Shown: in pieces, positions 7,989 through 15,898 of the stretch
How the letters are laid out: each line of letters starts with the position of its first letter
How positions within the stretch are numbered: the stretch's first letter is position 1
DNA from: an uncultured Bacteroidales bacterium
Lineage (GTDB): Bacteria > Bacteroidota > Bacteroidia > Bacteroidales > Bacteroidaceae
Direction of reading: 5' to 3'
DNA: 42,986 bases
Assembly: GCA_902779315.1 (NCBI GenBank)
Contig: CACZBC010000016.1
Coordinates: 1 to 42,986 of the forward strand
The notes under the pieces: model-generated
Told to the model about the DNA's origin: nothing
Database searches by the model: none
What the model saw: the letters and a program-made list of their open reading frames with translations, nothing else
Made by a program: the position numbers and the translations under genes

Positions 7989-8130
7989 TTCGTGTCTGAA
8001 AACATATACTGTGACGTTTGCAAACGTGGCACGTGTCGTTCGCAAACGTCACACTAGTAAATTGCAAACGTCACACTAGTAAATCGCCAACGTCACACTA
8101 GATGATTGCGATCGTCACACTATACGTTTT
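7989..8130. repeat. 22-bp-periodic intergenic array B (GH95-coaX gap)
   Basis: This is the clearest of the four arrays. Units at 8011-8032, 8033-8054, 8055-8076, 8077-8098 and 8099-8120 are contiguous and each 22 bp. A degenerate lead unit lies at 7989-8010 and a decayed unit follows 8121. Unit 8011-8032 is nearly the ideal palindrome GTGACGTTTGCAAACGTCAC. The lead carries GTGTCTGAAAAC, also found at the lead of array A (1280-1291). The array lies between the GH95 stop (8139) and the coaX promoter. No function can be assigned. Confidence 0.88.
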
Positions 8131-8138
8131 CATTTTAA

Positions 8139-10601
8139 CTACAGGTCTTTTGCCTGCAGTATGTTCTCTCCTTTCTTCAGCTTCACGGTTCGCTGCTTCC
8201 CGTTCACTAAGAGCGAGACCTTGCAAGCCTGTTTGGTAACGAGATTAAGAGAGGTGACACGATGGCCTTTCCACTCCATATCGACAGTTATTCCACCTCG
8301 AGCGCAAGCTCCACTCAGCGCTCCGTCCTTCCAGTTGGCAGGCAAAGCGGGCAAAAGCTCTATGCTGACGGTCGGTTTGCCCTTTGCGTTGAGGGCATAG
8401 TCACTCTGCAAAAGCATCTCTATCACACCTGCACAACCGCCGAAGTTGCCATCTATCTGGAAAGGGGAATGAGCGTCAAGAAGGTTGGGATAAGTGCCTC
8501 CGCCCCTTCGAGCATCAGGGCCTCGATAGCCGTCAGGACTCACATACGAGAGCAGTTTGCGGAAAATGTGATAGGCATTCCCTGCGTCATGCAGACGAGC
8601 ATAGAGGTTCACGCGCCAACCTGTGCTCCAACCAGTAGTACGGTCGCCTTTTATCTCCAAAGTCTTGTGAGCAGCTCGATGAATATCCTCCACACTGTTC
8701 ACGCCATCATCCAGGCAATGCCCGGGATAGACGCCAAAGAGATGACTCTGGTGACGATGGTGAGGATCTTCATCATCCCAATCGTAGAACCATTCCTGGA
8801 GGTTTCCCTTCTTGCCTATCTTATAGGGTTGCAAGCGAGAAAGGGCTTTGTCCGCCTCTTTGATGAAATCCTTATCCAAGCCAAGCACGAGGGCTGCATT
8901 TCTGGCATCCGCAAGACATTCGCGAACCATAGACAAGTCCGCAAAGCCGCCATAGAAGGAGCGTCCGTGATAGCCTTGAGGTGTGACATAATCGTTTTCA
9001 GGTGAAGTGCAGGGAGCAGTAATGAGGTATTCCGGACCCTCAACTCCCATATCCTTTGTGCTGATAAGCCACCCAAGACAGAACTCTGCGGCGCCCTTCA
9101 AGACGGGATAGTACTCGAGAAGGAACTCCTTGTCGAGCGAGAAGGCATAATGCTCCCAAATGTGTGTGCTCAACCAGGCTCCGCCCATGTTCCAGTTTGC
9201 CCATTGAGGGTCGCCTGTATGCAGTCCTACAGGACAAGTCATCGCCCAAATATCTGTGTTATGACCCATACACCACCCTTTTTGAACGCCATAATATGCC
9301 TTTGCCGTAAGTTCGCCAGAACCTTGCAACTCCTTCAGGAAGGTGAACAAAGAGTTGTGCATCTCGGGCAAGGCAGCCGTCTCTGCAGGCCAATAGTTCT
9401 CCTCCAAGTTGATATTTGCAGTATAGTTGCAAGACCAGGGCGGCAAGATGCTCTCGTTCCAAAGCCCCTGCAGGTTGGCTGGCACATTGGGCGTACGAGA
9501 ACAAGAGATGAGCAGATATCTGCCATACTGGAAATACAGTTCCTCCAGAGCAGGATTGAAGACATTCTCATCCACATACTCCTTCAGGACATCCTCTGTG
9601 GAACGGGAATCTGCCGTGCCCTTTCCCAAAGAGAGTTTCACGCGGTCGAAGATGGTCTTGTAGTCTGTGATATGTTTTTCCCTCAGAGTTTCGTAGGGCA
9701 AAGCAGCCAGCCTCTTCAACCTGGCATTGGCTATCTGCTGATAGGGTTTGCCTTCTTTCGCAGGGTCTTTATCATATCCGTTAAACGAGGTTGCATTAAC
9801 GAGGAAGATGGTAACTTCGCGCGAACCTTCCACCAGTACGGAATTGCCCTCCGTCCTCGCCTTGGAAGCCGCCACCTGCACTTTAGTGCAAAAGCGTGTG
9901 CCTCTGTCAGGATCGTACGAGAACCTTTCCCGCGCATTATAATAGTTGGGTAAAGAGGCATAGCAGGCATTGCCTTCGTTGACAAGCACACAGCCTTCTT
10001 CCGTATGAAGCTGACTCTTCAGTTGACAGGAAAGTCCGATGCGAGCACGGATTCCGCTGGGATTGTCTGTGGTAAGGCGTATGACAATGCCCGAGTCGGG
10101 ATGTGTGGCAAAGTATTCTGCCGTGTAGCGATAGCCGCCTCTCCTGTAGGAAGTATGGGCCGTAGCATTGCCGATGTCCAACCAACGGCGGTATTCAGTC
10201 ACGCCTTCGCTTGTGTCCAGATAGTCGATAGTCAGTTGACCAAGAGGTTGATAGTTCTGCGAGAAATGCCCTTGAACATTCCTTTGCAGCCTGTCCGCCT
10301 CTGGATAATCGCCCTTGCGCAACGCCTCACGAATGGCGGGAATGCTCTTATATGCCTCAGGAGAGAAGACTTTCTGGCTCGAAGGTTCTCCCGTCCAAAG
10401 CGTAATGTCATTCAGCGAGACTTTGTCTTGCTCTGTGCCGCCATAGACAATGCCGCCCATCGTGCCATTGCCGATGACCAAAGCCTCTTCGAAAAACGTT
10501 GCAGGCTTGTCATAATGCAATGTCTGCGCTCCTGCTCCAACAGGCACAATCAGCCACAATGCTGCCACCATTGCAGCCACTCTTGCTTGAATCTTTCCCA
10601 T
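8139..10601 (-). CDS. GH95 family alpha-L-fucosidase, secreted
   Basis: This 820-residue glycoside hydrolase has a signal peptide (MGKIQARVAAMVAALWLIVPVGAGAQ). Family landmarks are the N-terminal WTGEPSS region (about 69-75) and the NxN pair N396/N398 in CNYTANINLEENYWPAE. Candidate acid E535 lies in TSPEND, and D717 in FQIDGNFGG. These correspond to the residues used by the inverting 1,2-alpha-L-fucosidase AfcA. It would remove terminal fucose (or galactose in some members) from host or plant glycans in the periplasm or at the surface. It stands alone, with no SusCD pair adjacent. A -7 box lies at 10637-10644. Confidence 0.93.
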   Translation of the reverse strand: MGKIQARVAAMVAALWLIVPVGAGAQTLHYDKPATFFEEALVIGNGTMGGIVYGGTEQDKVSLNDITLWTGEPSSQKVFSPEAYKSIPAIREALRKGDYPEADRLQRNVQGHFSQNYQPLGQLTIDYLDTSEGVTEYRRWLDIGNATAHTSYRRGGYRYTAEYFATHPDSGIVIRLTTDNPSGIRARIGLSCQLKSQLHTEEGCVLVNEGNACYASLPNYYNARERFSYDPDRGTRFCTKVQVAASKARTEGNSVLVEGSREVTIFLVNATSFNGYDKDPAKEGKPYQQIANARLKRLAALPYETLREKHITDYKTIFDRVKLSLGKGTADSRSTEDVLKEYVDENVFNPALEELYFQYGRYLLISCSRTPNVPANLQGLWNESILPPWSCNYTANINLEENYWPAETAALPEMHNSLFTFLKELQGSGELTAKAYYGVQKGWCMGHNTDIWAMTCPVGLHTGDPQWANWNMGGAWLSTHIWEHYAFSLDKEFLLEYYPVLKGAAEFCLGWLISTKDMGVEGPEYLITAPCTSPENDYVTPQGYHGRSFYGGFADLSMVRECLADARNAALVLGLDKDFIKEADKALSRLQPYKIGKKGNLQEWFYDWDDEDPHHRHQSHLFGVYPGHCLDDGVNSVEDIHRAAHKTLEIKGDRTTGWSTGWRVNLYARLHDAGNAYHIFRKLLSYVSPDGYRGPDARRGGGTYPNLLDAHSPFQIDGNFGGCAGVIEMLLQSDYALNAKGKPTVSIELLPALPANWKDGALSGACARGGITVDMEWKGHRVTSLNLVTKQACKVSLLVNGKQRTVKLKKGENILQAKDL

Positions 10602-10636
10602 ATCCTAATTCCTTTAATTATTTTCAATCCTTGCTG

Positions 10637-10644
10637 CAAAGATA
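10637..10644 (-). promoter_or_regulatory. GH95 gene promoter, -7 box
   Basis: The minus strand reads TATCTTTG about 36 bases ahead of the GH95 ATG. It lies back-to-back with the plus-strand promoter at 10653-10685 in the same 133-bp divergent intergenic region. Confidence 0.7.
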
Positions 10645-10652
10645 CAAAAAAA

Positions 10653-10685
10653 TTGGAAGATAATTCACAAAAAGTCGTATCTTTG
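10653..10685 (+). promoter_or_regulatory. DUF5009 gene promoter, -33/-7
   Basis: TTGG at 10653-10656, a 21-bp spacer and TATCTTTG at 10678-10685 resemble the Bacteroidetes promoter. The ATG at 10735 leaves an untranslated leader of about 45 bases. Confidence 0.65.
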
Positions 10686-10734
10686 CATCACAAAAACTGT
10701 TAAACAAGGAAAAACATTAAAACCAACGACTATT

Positions 10735-11859
10735 ATGAAGCAGCGTTTGCAATCATTGGACGCCTTGAGAGGCTTCGACCTCTTCTGTCTTGTGGCACTC
10801 TCCGACCTTGTCGAGGAGTTGGCAGAAGTAATTGACAAACCTTGGATGGGCAAAGTGATGGAGCATTTTACCCATAAACCGTGGGAAGGGTTCTCCGCTT
10901 GGGACCTTGTGATGCCCCTGTTCATGTTCATGGCTGGTGTGGCAATCCCCTACTCGCTCAGTAAATATAAAGAGGAAGGAGCCAGCCGGAAGAAACTCTA
11001 CTGGCGGCTTGGAAAGCGTGTCCTGCTCTTGTGGATCTTCGGCATGATGGTGCAAGGAAACCTTCTAGCACTCGACCCAAACCGCATCTACCTGTTTACC
11101 AACACCTTGCAAGCCATTGCCGTGGGTTATCTCTTCAGCGCAATCTTCTATCTGCACACCAGCTGGAAGACACAAATAGGCATAGCTGTCGCCCTTCTGC
11201 TCACATTCTGGGGAGCGATGGAATGGATAACAATTGGTAACTTTGGCGGTGGCGACTACACACCTCACGGCAATCTGGCTGAAGGCATCGACTCCATGGT
11301 GCTTGGAAGGTTCCGCGACACAGCACAAGTCATTGATGGACAAGTGGTCGTGAATCCTCACTACACCTACACTTGGCTACTGAGCAGCTTGAACTTCATT
11401 GTGACTGTATTGACTGGTGTTCTGGCAGGAGAAGCGCTGAGAAGCACGCTGAAGCAGGGACGGAAAGTTGCCTTGTTGCTTGGAGCGGGCATAGTTCTGG
11501 TGGCACTTGGTTGGACTTGGGACCTCGTTCATCCTGTCATCAAGCACATTTGGACTGGCTCGATGGTGTTTGTCAGCAGCGGTTACTGCTTCCTTTTGAT
11601 GGGACTTTTCTATTGGTGGATTGATTGCCGAGGGCATAGCAAACACCTCACCTTCCTGAAAGTGTATGGCATGAACAGCATCACAGCCTATGTGGTGAGT
11701 CATGTCATCAGTTTCCGCAGCATCAGCAAGTCGCTCTTCTTTGGCTTGGAGCAATATGTGGGCGACTATTATGGCTTCCTCATCCAGCTGAGCAATTGTG
11801 CCATCCTCTTCCTTATATTATATATAATGTACAGGAACAGGATTTTCCTGCGGGTATAG
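10735..11859 (+). CDS. DUF5009 / HGSNAT-like membrane acyltransferase
   Basis: This 374-residue polytopic inner-membrane protein has about ten hydrophobic segments. It opens LQSLDALRGFDLFCLVALSD, the LDxLRGF signature of the YeiB/HGSNAT (heparan-alpha-glucosaminide N-acetyltransferase) superfamily. WEGFSAWDLVMPLFMFMAGV follows, typical of DUF5009. Relatives transfer acetyl groups across membranes onto sugar amino groups, but substrates for bacterial members are mostly unknown. It is divergent from the GH95 fucosidase and shares its intergenic promoter region. A link to glycan processing is plausible but not shown. The gene is followed by a strong terminator hairpin. Confidence 0.85.
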   Translation: MKQRLQSLDALRGFDLFCLVALSDLVEELAEVIDKPWMGKVMEHFTHKPWEGFSAWDLVMPLFMFMAGVAIPYSLSKYKEEGASRKKLYWRLGKRVLLLWIFGMMVQGNLLALDPNRIYLFTNTLQAIAVGYLFSAIFYLHTSWKTQIGIAVALLLTFWGAMEWITIGNFGGGDYTPHGNLAEGIDSMVLGRFRDTAQVIDGQVVVNPHYTYTWLLSSLNFIVTVLTGVLAGEALRSTLKQGRKVALLLGAGIVLVALGWTWDLVHPVIKHIWTGSMVFVSSGYCFLLMGLFYWWIDCRGHSKHLTFLKVYGMNSITAYVVSHVISFRSISKSLFFGLEQYVGDYYGFLIQLSNCAILFLILYIMYRNRIFLRV

Positions 11860-11875
11860 AGGAAGCGGGAGAAAG

Positions 11876-11912
11876 AAGGAGGATGCACCCAACCGAGTGC
11901 ATCCTCCTTTTC
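11876..11912. terminator. Bidirectional intrinsic terminator
   Basis: AGGAGGATGCAC (11877-11888) pairs perfectly with GTGCATCCTCCT (11897-11908) around an 8-base loop, followed by TTTTC. It lies 17 bases after the DUF5009 stop. On the other strand it follows the 49-residue gene, so it can serve both converging genes. Confidence 0.9.
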
Positions 11913-11935
11913 TGTTCACAGGAATGTGAGGGTTA

Positions 11936-12085
11936 TTATTCTTCAGCCCAGATATCCCATGCGTTATCTTCCTTTGTGAGGGCCTTGTCGCCATTCACAG
12001 TATCGTCACTGATAATCAGGCTTTCAGCAAGCATCTTGGCTGCCTGTGCCTCTTCAATCTTCATTGCAGGTGCTAAATATTTCAT
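11936..12085 (-). CDS. Small 49-residue protein with C-terminal WDIWAEE
   Basis: A short reading frame begins ATG AAA TAT TTA GCA and ends GCT GAA GAA TAA. The protein opens MKYLAPAMKIEEAQAAKMLA, continues ESLIISDDTVNGDKALTKED and ends NAWDIWAEE. A purine-rich AAGAAGAAA just ahead of the ATG can serve as ribosome-binding site. No signal peptide or membrane segment is seen. I believe similar short proteins (an internal AES-L, a KE motif and a terminal WD-I/V-W) occur repeatedly in Prevotella genomes, but I cannot search for them. It lies 97 bases after the 780-residue secreted protein and just before a terminator, so the two are probably co-transcribed. Function is unknown. Confidence 0.75.
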   Translation of the reverse strand: MKYLAPAMKIEEAQAAKMLAESLIISDDTVNGDKALTKEDNAWDIWAEE

Positions 12086-12130
12086 TTTCTTCTTGTTTTT
12101 AACAGTTAATAGAATTTATTTATAAGAACT

Positions 12131-12175
12131 TCCCCTTTTTCCCTCTCCGCGAGGGAGAGGGATGGGGGAGAGAAT
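12131..12175. repeat. REP-like palindrome in the intergenic gap
   Basis: CCCTCTCC (12141-12148) and GGAGAGGG (12154-12161) form a perfect 8-bp stem around GCGAG, followed by ATGGGGGAGAG. This C/G-rich palindrome with a trailing TGGGG-GAG resembles dispersed extragenic elements seen in many bacterial genomes. It lacks a U-run on the minus strand, so it is not a convincing terminator for the upstream gene. Confidence 0.5.
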
Positions 12176-12182
12176 CTCTTTT

Positions 12183-14525
12183 TTATTTCAGCACCTTCTT
12201 ACCGTTGATAATGTTGATGCCCTTCTGAACCTTGCTCAAGCGCTGACCAGCTACATTGTAGATAACTGCGTTCTCGTCAGCAGCATTGATGCCAGAAATA
12301 CCAGTTGCATCATCAGCATCGAAGCCATAGAAGGCCTTTACAGAAGAAGCCTTCACGATGTAGCCCTTGCCTGCAGCGATGGTGGTTTCAGGTGTTGCCT
12401 TGTAGAAGCCTACACCTTCTGCGCCATCAGCCAGGATGTACTGAGTGCCGTCAGCAACAAATGCTTCTGCTGCAGCTACGAGGTCGTTGTACTGCTCTGC
12501 ACCTGCTTCTGTGGTGACATGCACATCATAGCTACCAGCAGCAGCCTTAACTACAACAGCTGTGCCTGCAGGAACAACAGTGATGGGCTCCAGATGAACA
12601 TAAGTTTCCTTTGCTTCACATGTGAATGCCTGAACATCAAGGCCTGTGAAGTCCAAAGCCTGCTCAGCAACAACAGTTGCATAGCCTGCTTCGCTGACTA
12701 CAACAGTCTGAGTTGCAACATCTTTTGCTAAGATGACGTTGATGGAGTTCAACTGGGTGTTACCTGCAATGTTAACAACTACAGTCTGTGCACTACCAGT
12801 CCATACAGCTTGCTTGCTGCTAGCATTGTCTGTAAATTCGCCACTGTCTGCAGAGTTGCCTGTGTTCCATTTGTTATAGTTGAATTCAAGACCGACAATC
12901 ACATAACCCTCAGCAGCCGAGAATGTCAGTGTACCACCATAAACGCGCAACTGCGGGCCAGCAGTTGTACTCCAATAACGGTTAGGCGTGCTGGCAGTGC
13001 TTGTAGAAATGGTCAGAGCAACATTGCCCTCTTCCAGAGTAGTTTCTTCTGTAATATCACCATCGGTAACTCCAGTAGCCGATACAGGCACATCCATCTT
13101 GTTGAAGTCGAAGGTAGCCAATGTCTCGTAAGGCTTGATGTCGAACCACTGTATCTCGGTAGCATTGGTTTCGCCACCACCATAGTAGATGCTCTGGATG
13201 CCGATCTTATTCCAATCCTCAGAGAACAGGTCGTTCAGGTAAATCTTATTTGCGTAGATGTCATACTGTTCCGTAAATCCATAAGGAATCTCTGTCAAGT
13301 TTTCTGTTAGACGTGTGTGAGTGGCAGGAGTAAAGGTCAGTGGAGCAACCTCTTTTTCCACATCAGTGTAGATTATGTAGGTAAGTTTTGAACTAAGGAT
13401 GGGATCGCCATTGACATCTTGAAGAGGCACATTAAAGTCGATGTACCAACCATAGTCGCCATTCGTTAAAGCTGTAATTGCAGGGTTAGCAGGCATAACA
13501 GCCTTCTCAATTACTCTCGTCAGAACACAACTACGATAAGAATCGAAATAGTATTGGGAGTTGTCAATCAGGAAGAATTCATTCTGAGCTGTGAGTGTGC
13601 CAGCTTCTGCGTCGTAAGTGAATACCACGTCTTCACCCAAAATGATATTCAGGTACATATCATATGTGTCTGCGTAGTTGCCGAAATACTGTCCGGAAGG
13701 GAATGTAATGGTAGTACCATCAAGTGTACCTTTCACCCATGCTTCAGGCAGTCTAGTACAGAGTCCCTGAATATATACATCGCTACCATCAAAGCCAATT
13801 AATACATTGCCCGAGACATCAGCTTTGTCTTCATAATTGCGAGCAGTAATACTATACTCTTCGGTTACCAAACCTTCAGGAGCTACAACCACTTCAGGAG
13901 TTGCGGGCTTTTCCTTAGTGAAAGTGGGCTTGTTCCAATAGGCATAGACACTAAATGCATCCTCAGCAGCGCACTCACCAATGTACGTTGTGACACACTC
14001 CAGGACACCTGCCTCTTGGTCGAAGTTGAACACAAGATCACAAAGCGTTTCACCATCATTGGAACCTGATATCCACTCAGGGTAGCTCTCGTCATCATCT
14101 ACCTGCTGAGCGGCGGGGAATGTGGCGGTGGTACCATCGATGGTGCCCTTAATCCAAGCATCCTCTACCCAATAAGCCAGACCGGCAATGTAGATGTCAC
14201 TGCCGTCAACAATTACCTGAATAGACTCAGGGGTGCCGTTTTGCCAACCATCATCACCAGCATAAACAAGTAGCTGACCACTAGCAGTGTAGTAGGTTTC
14301 TGCAACAGCAGATTCTGGAGGAGTGACCAGTCCCTGAGCGCGGCGAGGAGCTTTACGGACTGATGACTGACGGCTAACTGCATTTGCTATAGGCAACTGC
14401 TTCTTGGCCAAACTTTTTACTACAGCAGCCGTGTTCAGCGCTTTCAGGTCGCGCTTCTCAGGTCCTGCTGCGAATGCAGCGACAGCGATAAATGCTGCCA
14501 TCAACATAAGTGTAAACTTCTTCAT
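12183..14525 (-). CDS. Large secreted protein with duplicated beta domain and C-terminal sorting tail
   Basis: 780 residues with signal peptide MKKFTLMLMAAFIAVAAFA. Two tandem homologous domains are clear. Residues about 64-200 contain VDGSDIYIAGLAYWVEDAWI and KGTIDGTTATFP. Residues about 216-340 contain FDGSDVYIQGLCTRLPEAWV and KGTLDGTTITFP. The middle part is threonine-rich and beta-like. The end, AVIYNVAGQRLSKVQKGINI followed by INGKKVLK, is the tail found on type IX-exported proteins in Prevotella-like bacteria. It is probably surface-attached or released. A KAPRRA segment ahead of the repeats resembles KAPRKA in the 957-residue protein at 26677-29550, suggesting distant relationship. Catalytic residues are not recognisable. 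A -7 box is at 14626-14633, leaving a leader of about 95 bases. Confidence 0.85.
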   Translation of the reverse strand: MKKFTLMLMAAFIAVAAFAAGPEKRDLKALNTAAVVKSLAKKQLPIANAVSRQSSVRKAPRRAQGLVTPPESAVAETYYTASGQLLVYAGDDGWQNGTPESIQVIVDGSDIYIAGLAYWVEDAWIKGTIDGTTATFPAAQQVDDDESYPEWISGSNDGETLCDLVFNFDQEAGVLECVTTYIGECAAEDAFSVYAYWNKPTFTKEKPATPEVVVAPEGLVTEEYSITARNYEDKADVSGNVLIGFDGSDVYIQGLCTRLPEAWVKGTLDGTTITFPSGQYFGNYADTYDMYLNIILGEDVVFTYDAEAGTLTAQNEFFLIDNSQYYFDSYRSCVLTRVIEKAVMPANPAITALTNGDYGWYIDFNVPLQDVNGDPILSSKLTYIIYTDVEKEVAPLTFTPATHTRLTENLTEIPYGFTEQYDIYANKIYLNDLFSEDWNKIGIQSIYYGGGETNATEIQWFDIKPYETLATFDFNKMDVPVSATGVTDGDITEETTLEEGNVALTISTSTASTPNRYWSTTAGPQLRVYGGTLTFSAAEGYVIVGLEFNYNKWNTGNSADSGEFTDNASSKQAVWTGSAQTVVVNIAGNTQLNSINVILAKDVATQTVVVSEAGYATVVAEQALDFTGLDVQAFTCEAKETYVHLEPITVVPAGTAVVVKAAAGSYDVHVTTEAGAEQYNDLVAAAEAFVADGTQYILADGAEGVGFYKATPETTIAAGKGYIVKASSVKAFYGFDADDATGISGINAADENAVIYNVAGQRLSKVQKGINIINGKKVLK

Positions 14526-14625
14526 AAATTTACTTGTTTTTAGTTATTAATTATTGTGAACTGTTTGTTATTTTAATTCTCTCTTTCACGCTACGCGCGC
14601 ATTATTCCTAAATTATTAGCGACGG

Positions 14626-14633
14626 CAAAGATA
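14626..14633 (-). promoter_or_regulatory. Promoter -7 box for the 780-residue secreted protein
   Basis: The minus strand reads TATCTTTG here, with TTGC 19 bases upstream as a weak -33 element. It lies in a divergent intergenic region opposite the GTG-started DUF4105 gene. Confidence 0.65.
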
Positions 14634-14697
14634 GGACTATTTCATCAAATACGCAAGAAAAATGCAAATGTTTTTATGATATTTGGACTAAATTTCG

Positions 14698-14705
14698 TAC
14701 CTTTG
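14698..14705 (+). promoter_or_regulatory. Promoter -7 box directly in front of a GTG start
   Basis: TACCTTTG is followed by CGCCC and then the GTG of the DUF4105 gene at 14711. The arrangement matches that at coaX (TATCTTTG, CACCC, GTG). Transcription would begin at or next to the start codon, giving a leaderless message. Confidence 0.7.
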
Positions 14706-14710
14706 CGCCC

Positions 14711-15898
14711 GTGTTTAAGAAACTGACCATACTTTTTTGTCTCGTATTGAGCTTTTTCCAAGGCAGTTTTGCCCAGCAGCAAGACAGCATACGAGTGACT
14801 CTCCTCACCTGTTCTCCAGGTCAGGAAGTCTATTCCCTTTATGGGCATACCGCCATTCGCCTTCAAGTGCCAAAGGATAGTTTGGACGAAGTCTTCAACT
14901 ACGGTGTCTTCGATATGTCGAAGCCCAACTTTGTCTGGCACTTCGTGCTTGGCCAGACGGACTACATGGTGCAGCCAATCCCCTGGGAATACTTCATCAT
15001 AGACTATGACAGGCGAGGCTCGAGCATAACCGAACAGGAACTGAATCTGACTCAGGGCGAGGCCAGTCGGCTGCTAAGCAATCTCATCGAGAACAGCCGA
15101 CCGGAGAATCGCGAATACAGATACAGTTTCCTCTATGGCAATTGTACGACTAAGGTGCGCGACATGGTGGAAGAGGTCATCATGGGTCGCATACAATATC
15201 CTAATGCCTTACCTCACGAGACGGCACGCGAAATCCTGCACCATTACACGGTTCATCACCCTTGGGCACAGGAGGGGAACGACCTCTTGCTTGGTTCGGA
15301 GATGGATACCATCATGTCGGAACGGGCAGCAATGTTCATTCCTGAGAACTTGATGCAAGCCTTCGACGAAGCCTTCATCCGCGACGGAAAGGGCGATATG
15401 CGTCCCCTCGTAAAGAGCAAGGCTGTCATTCTGGAAGCCAAGCCGCAAGTCGTCGAGAAGGAGTTCCCGCTCTCACCCATGCAGGCTATACTTGTCTTCG
15501 CAGCCCTTTGTCTGCTCATCATGTTGCTCGAGATATGGACAAAGCGGCTCTTCTGGCTTTGGGACGTAGTGATTCTGCTGCTTCAAGGCACTGCAGGAAC
15601 GCTGCTCGCCTTTATGTTCTTCTTCTCGAAACACCCTGCAGTGGACTCCAATTGGCAGATATGGCTACTGAATCCAATCTTCTTCATTGGCATTCCACTT
15701 GTCATAAAAGCTGCCATCCGACACAAGCAAACGCTCTGGTATGCCTTCTATTTTGTCGTTTTGGCACTATTCTTGTTATTTTCTCCGTGGATACCACAAG
15801 TATTTGCAAAAATAACCGTACCTTTGGCATTGTGTTTGCTCACAAGACCAATAAGTTACATGTTCTGCCGCAGAAAGAAAAGACATGGCCATAAATAG
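14711..15898 (+). CDS. DUF4105 (Lnb N-terminal-like) membrane-anchored periplasmic protein, GTG start
   Basis: 395 residues. The GTG start gives a clean signal peptide (FKKLTILFCLVLSFFQGSFAQ). The DUF4105 domain, residues about 25-210, includes LYGHTAIRL (H46) and FLYGNCTTKVRD (C145). A conserved His and Cys in this order suggest a papain-like catalytic pair, though activity is not established. From about 255 to the end are several hydrophobic helices and a basic tail (CRRKKRHGHK), so the protein is anchored in the inner membrane with the DUF4105 domain outside the cytoplasm. Its end overlaps the next gene by 14 bases, so the two are coupled. No Shine-Dalgarno sequence is available because the promoter abuts the GTG. 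Confidence 0.85.
   Translation: MFKKLTILFCLVLSFFQGSFAQQQDSIRVTLLTCSPGQEVYSLYGHTAIRLQVPKDSLDEVFNYGVFDMSKPNFVWHFVLGQTDYMVQPIPWEYFIIDYDRRGSSITEQELNLTQGEASRLLSNLIENSRPENREYRYSFLYGNCTTKVRDMVEEVIMGRIQYPNALPHETAREILHHYTVHHPWAQEGNDLLLGSEMDTIMSERAAMFIPENLMQAFDEAFIRDGKGDMRPLVKSKAVILEAKPQVVEKEFPLSPMQAILVFAALCLLIMLLEIWTKRLFWLWDVVILLLQGTAGTLLAFMFFFSKHPAVDSNWQIWLLNPIFFIGIPLVIKAAIRHKQTLWYAFYFVVLALFLLFSPWIPQVFAKITVPLALCLLTRPISYMFCRRKKRHGHK

Noticed and set aside
7921-8067. An N-terminal extension of CoaX of about 49 residues reaching into array B
   Set aside because: The conserved DIGNS loop must lie near the N-terminus, and the extension runs across the promoter and repeat units. The GTG at 7920 is the better start.
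8011-8120. The 22-bp arrays as a CRISPR locus
   Set aside because: Units are contiguous and degenerate, with no unique spacers and no cas genes nearby.
11377-11754. Minus-strand frames within the DUF5009 gene
   Set aside because: They are shadow frames without a recognisable start context or protein features, opposite a clear membrane protein gene.
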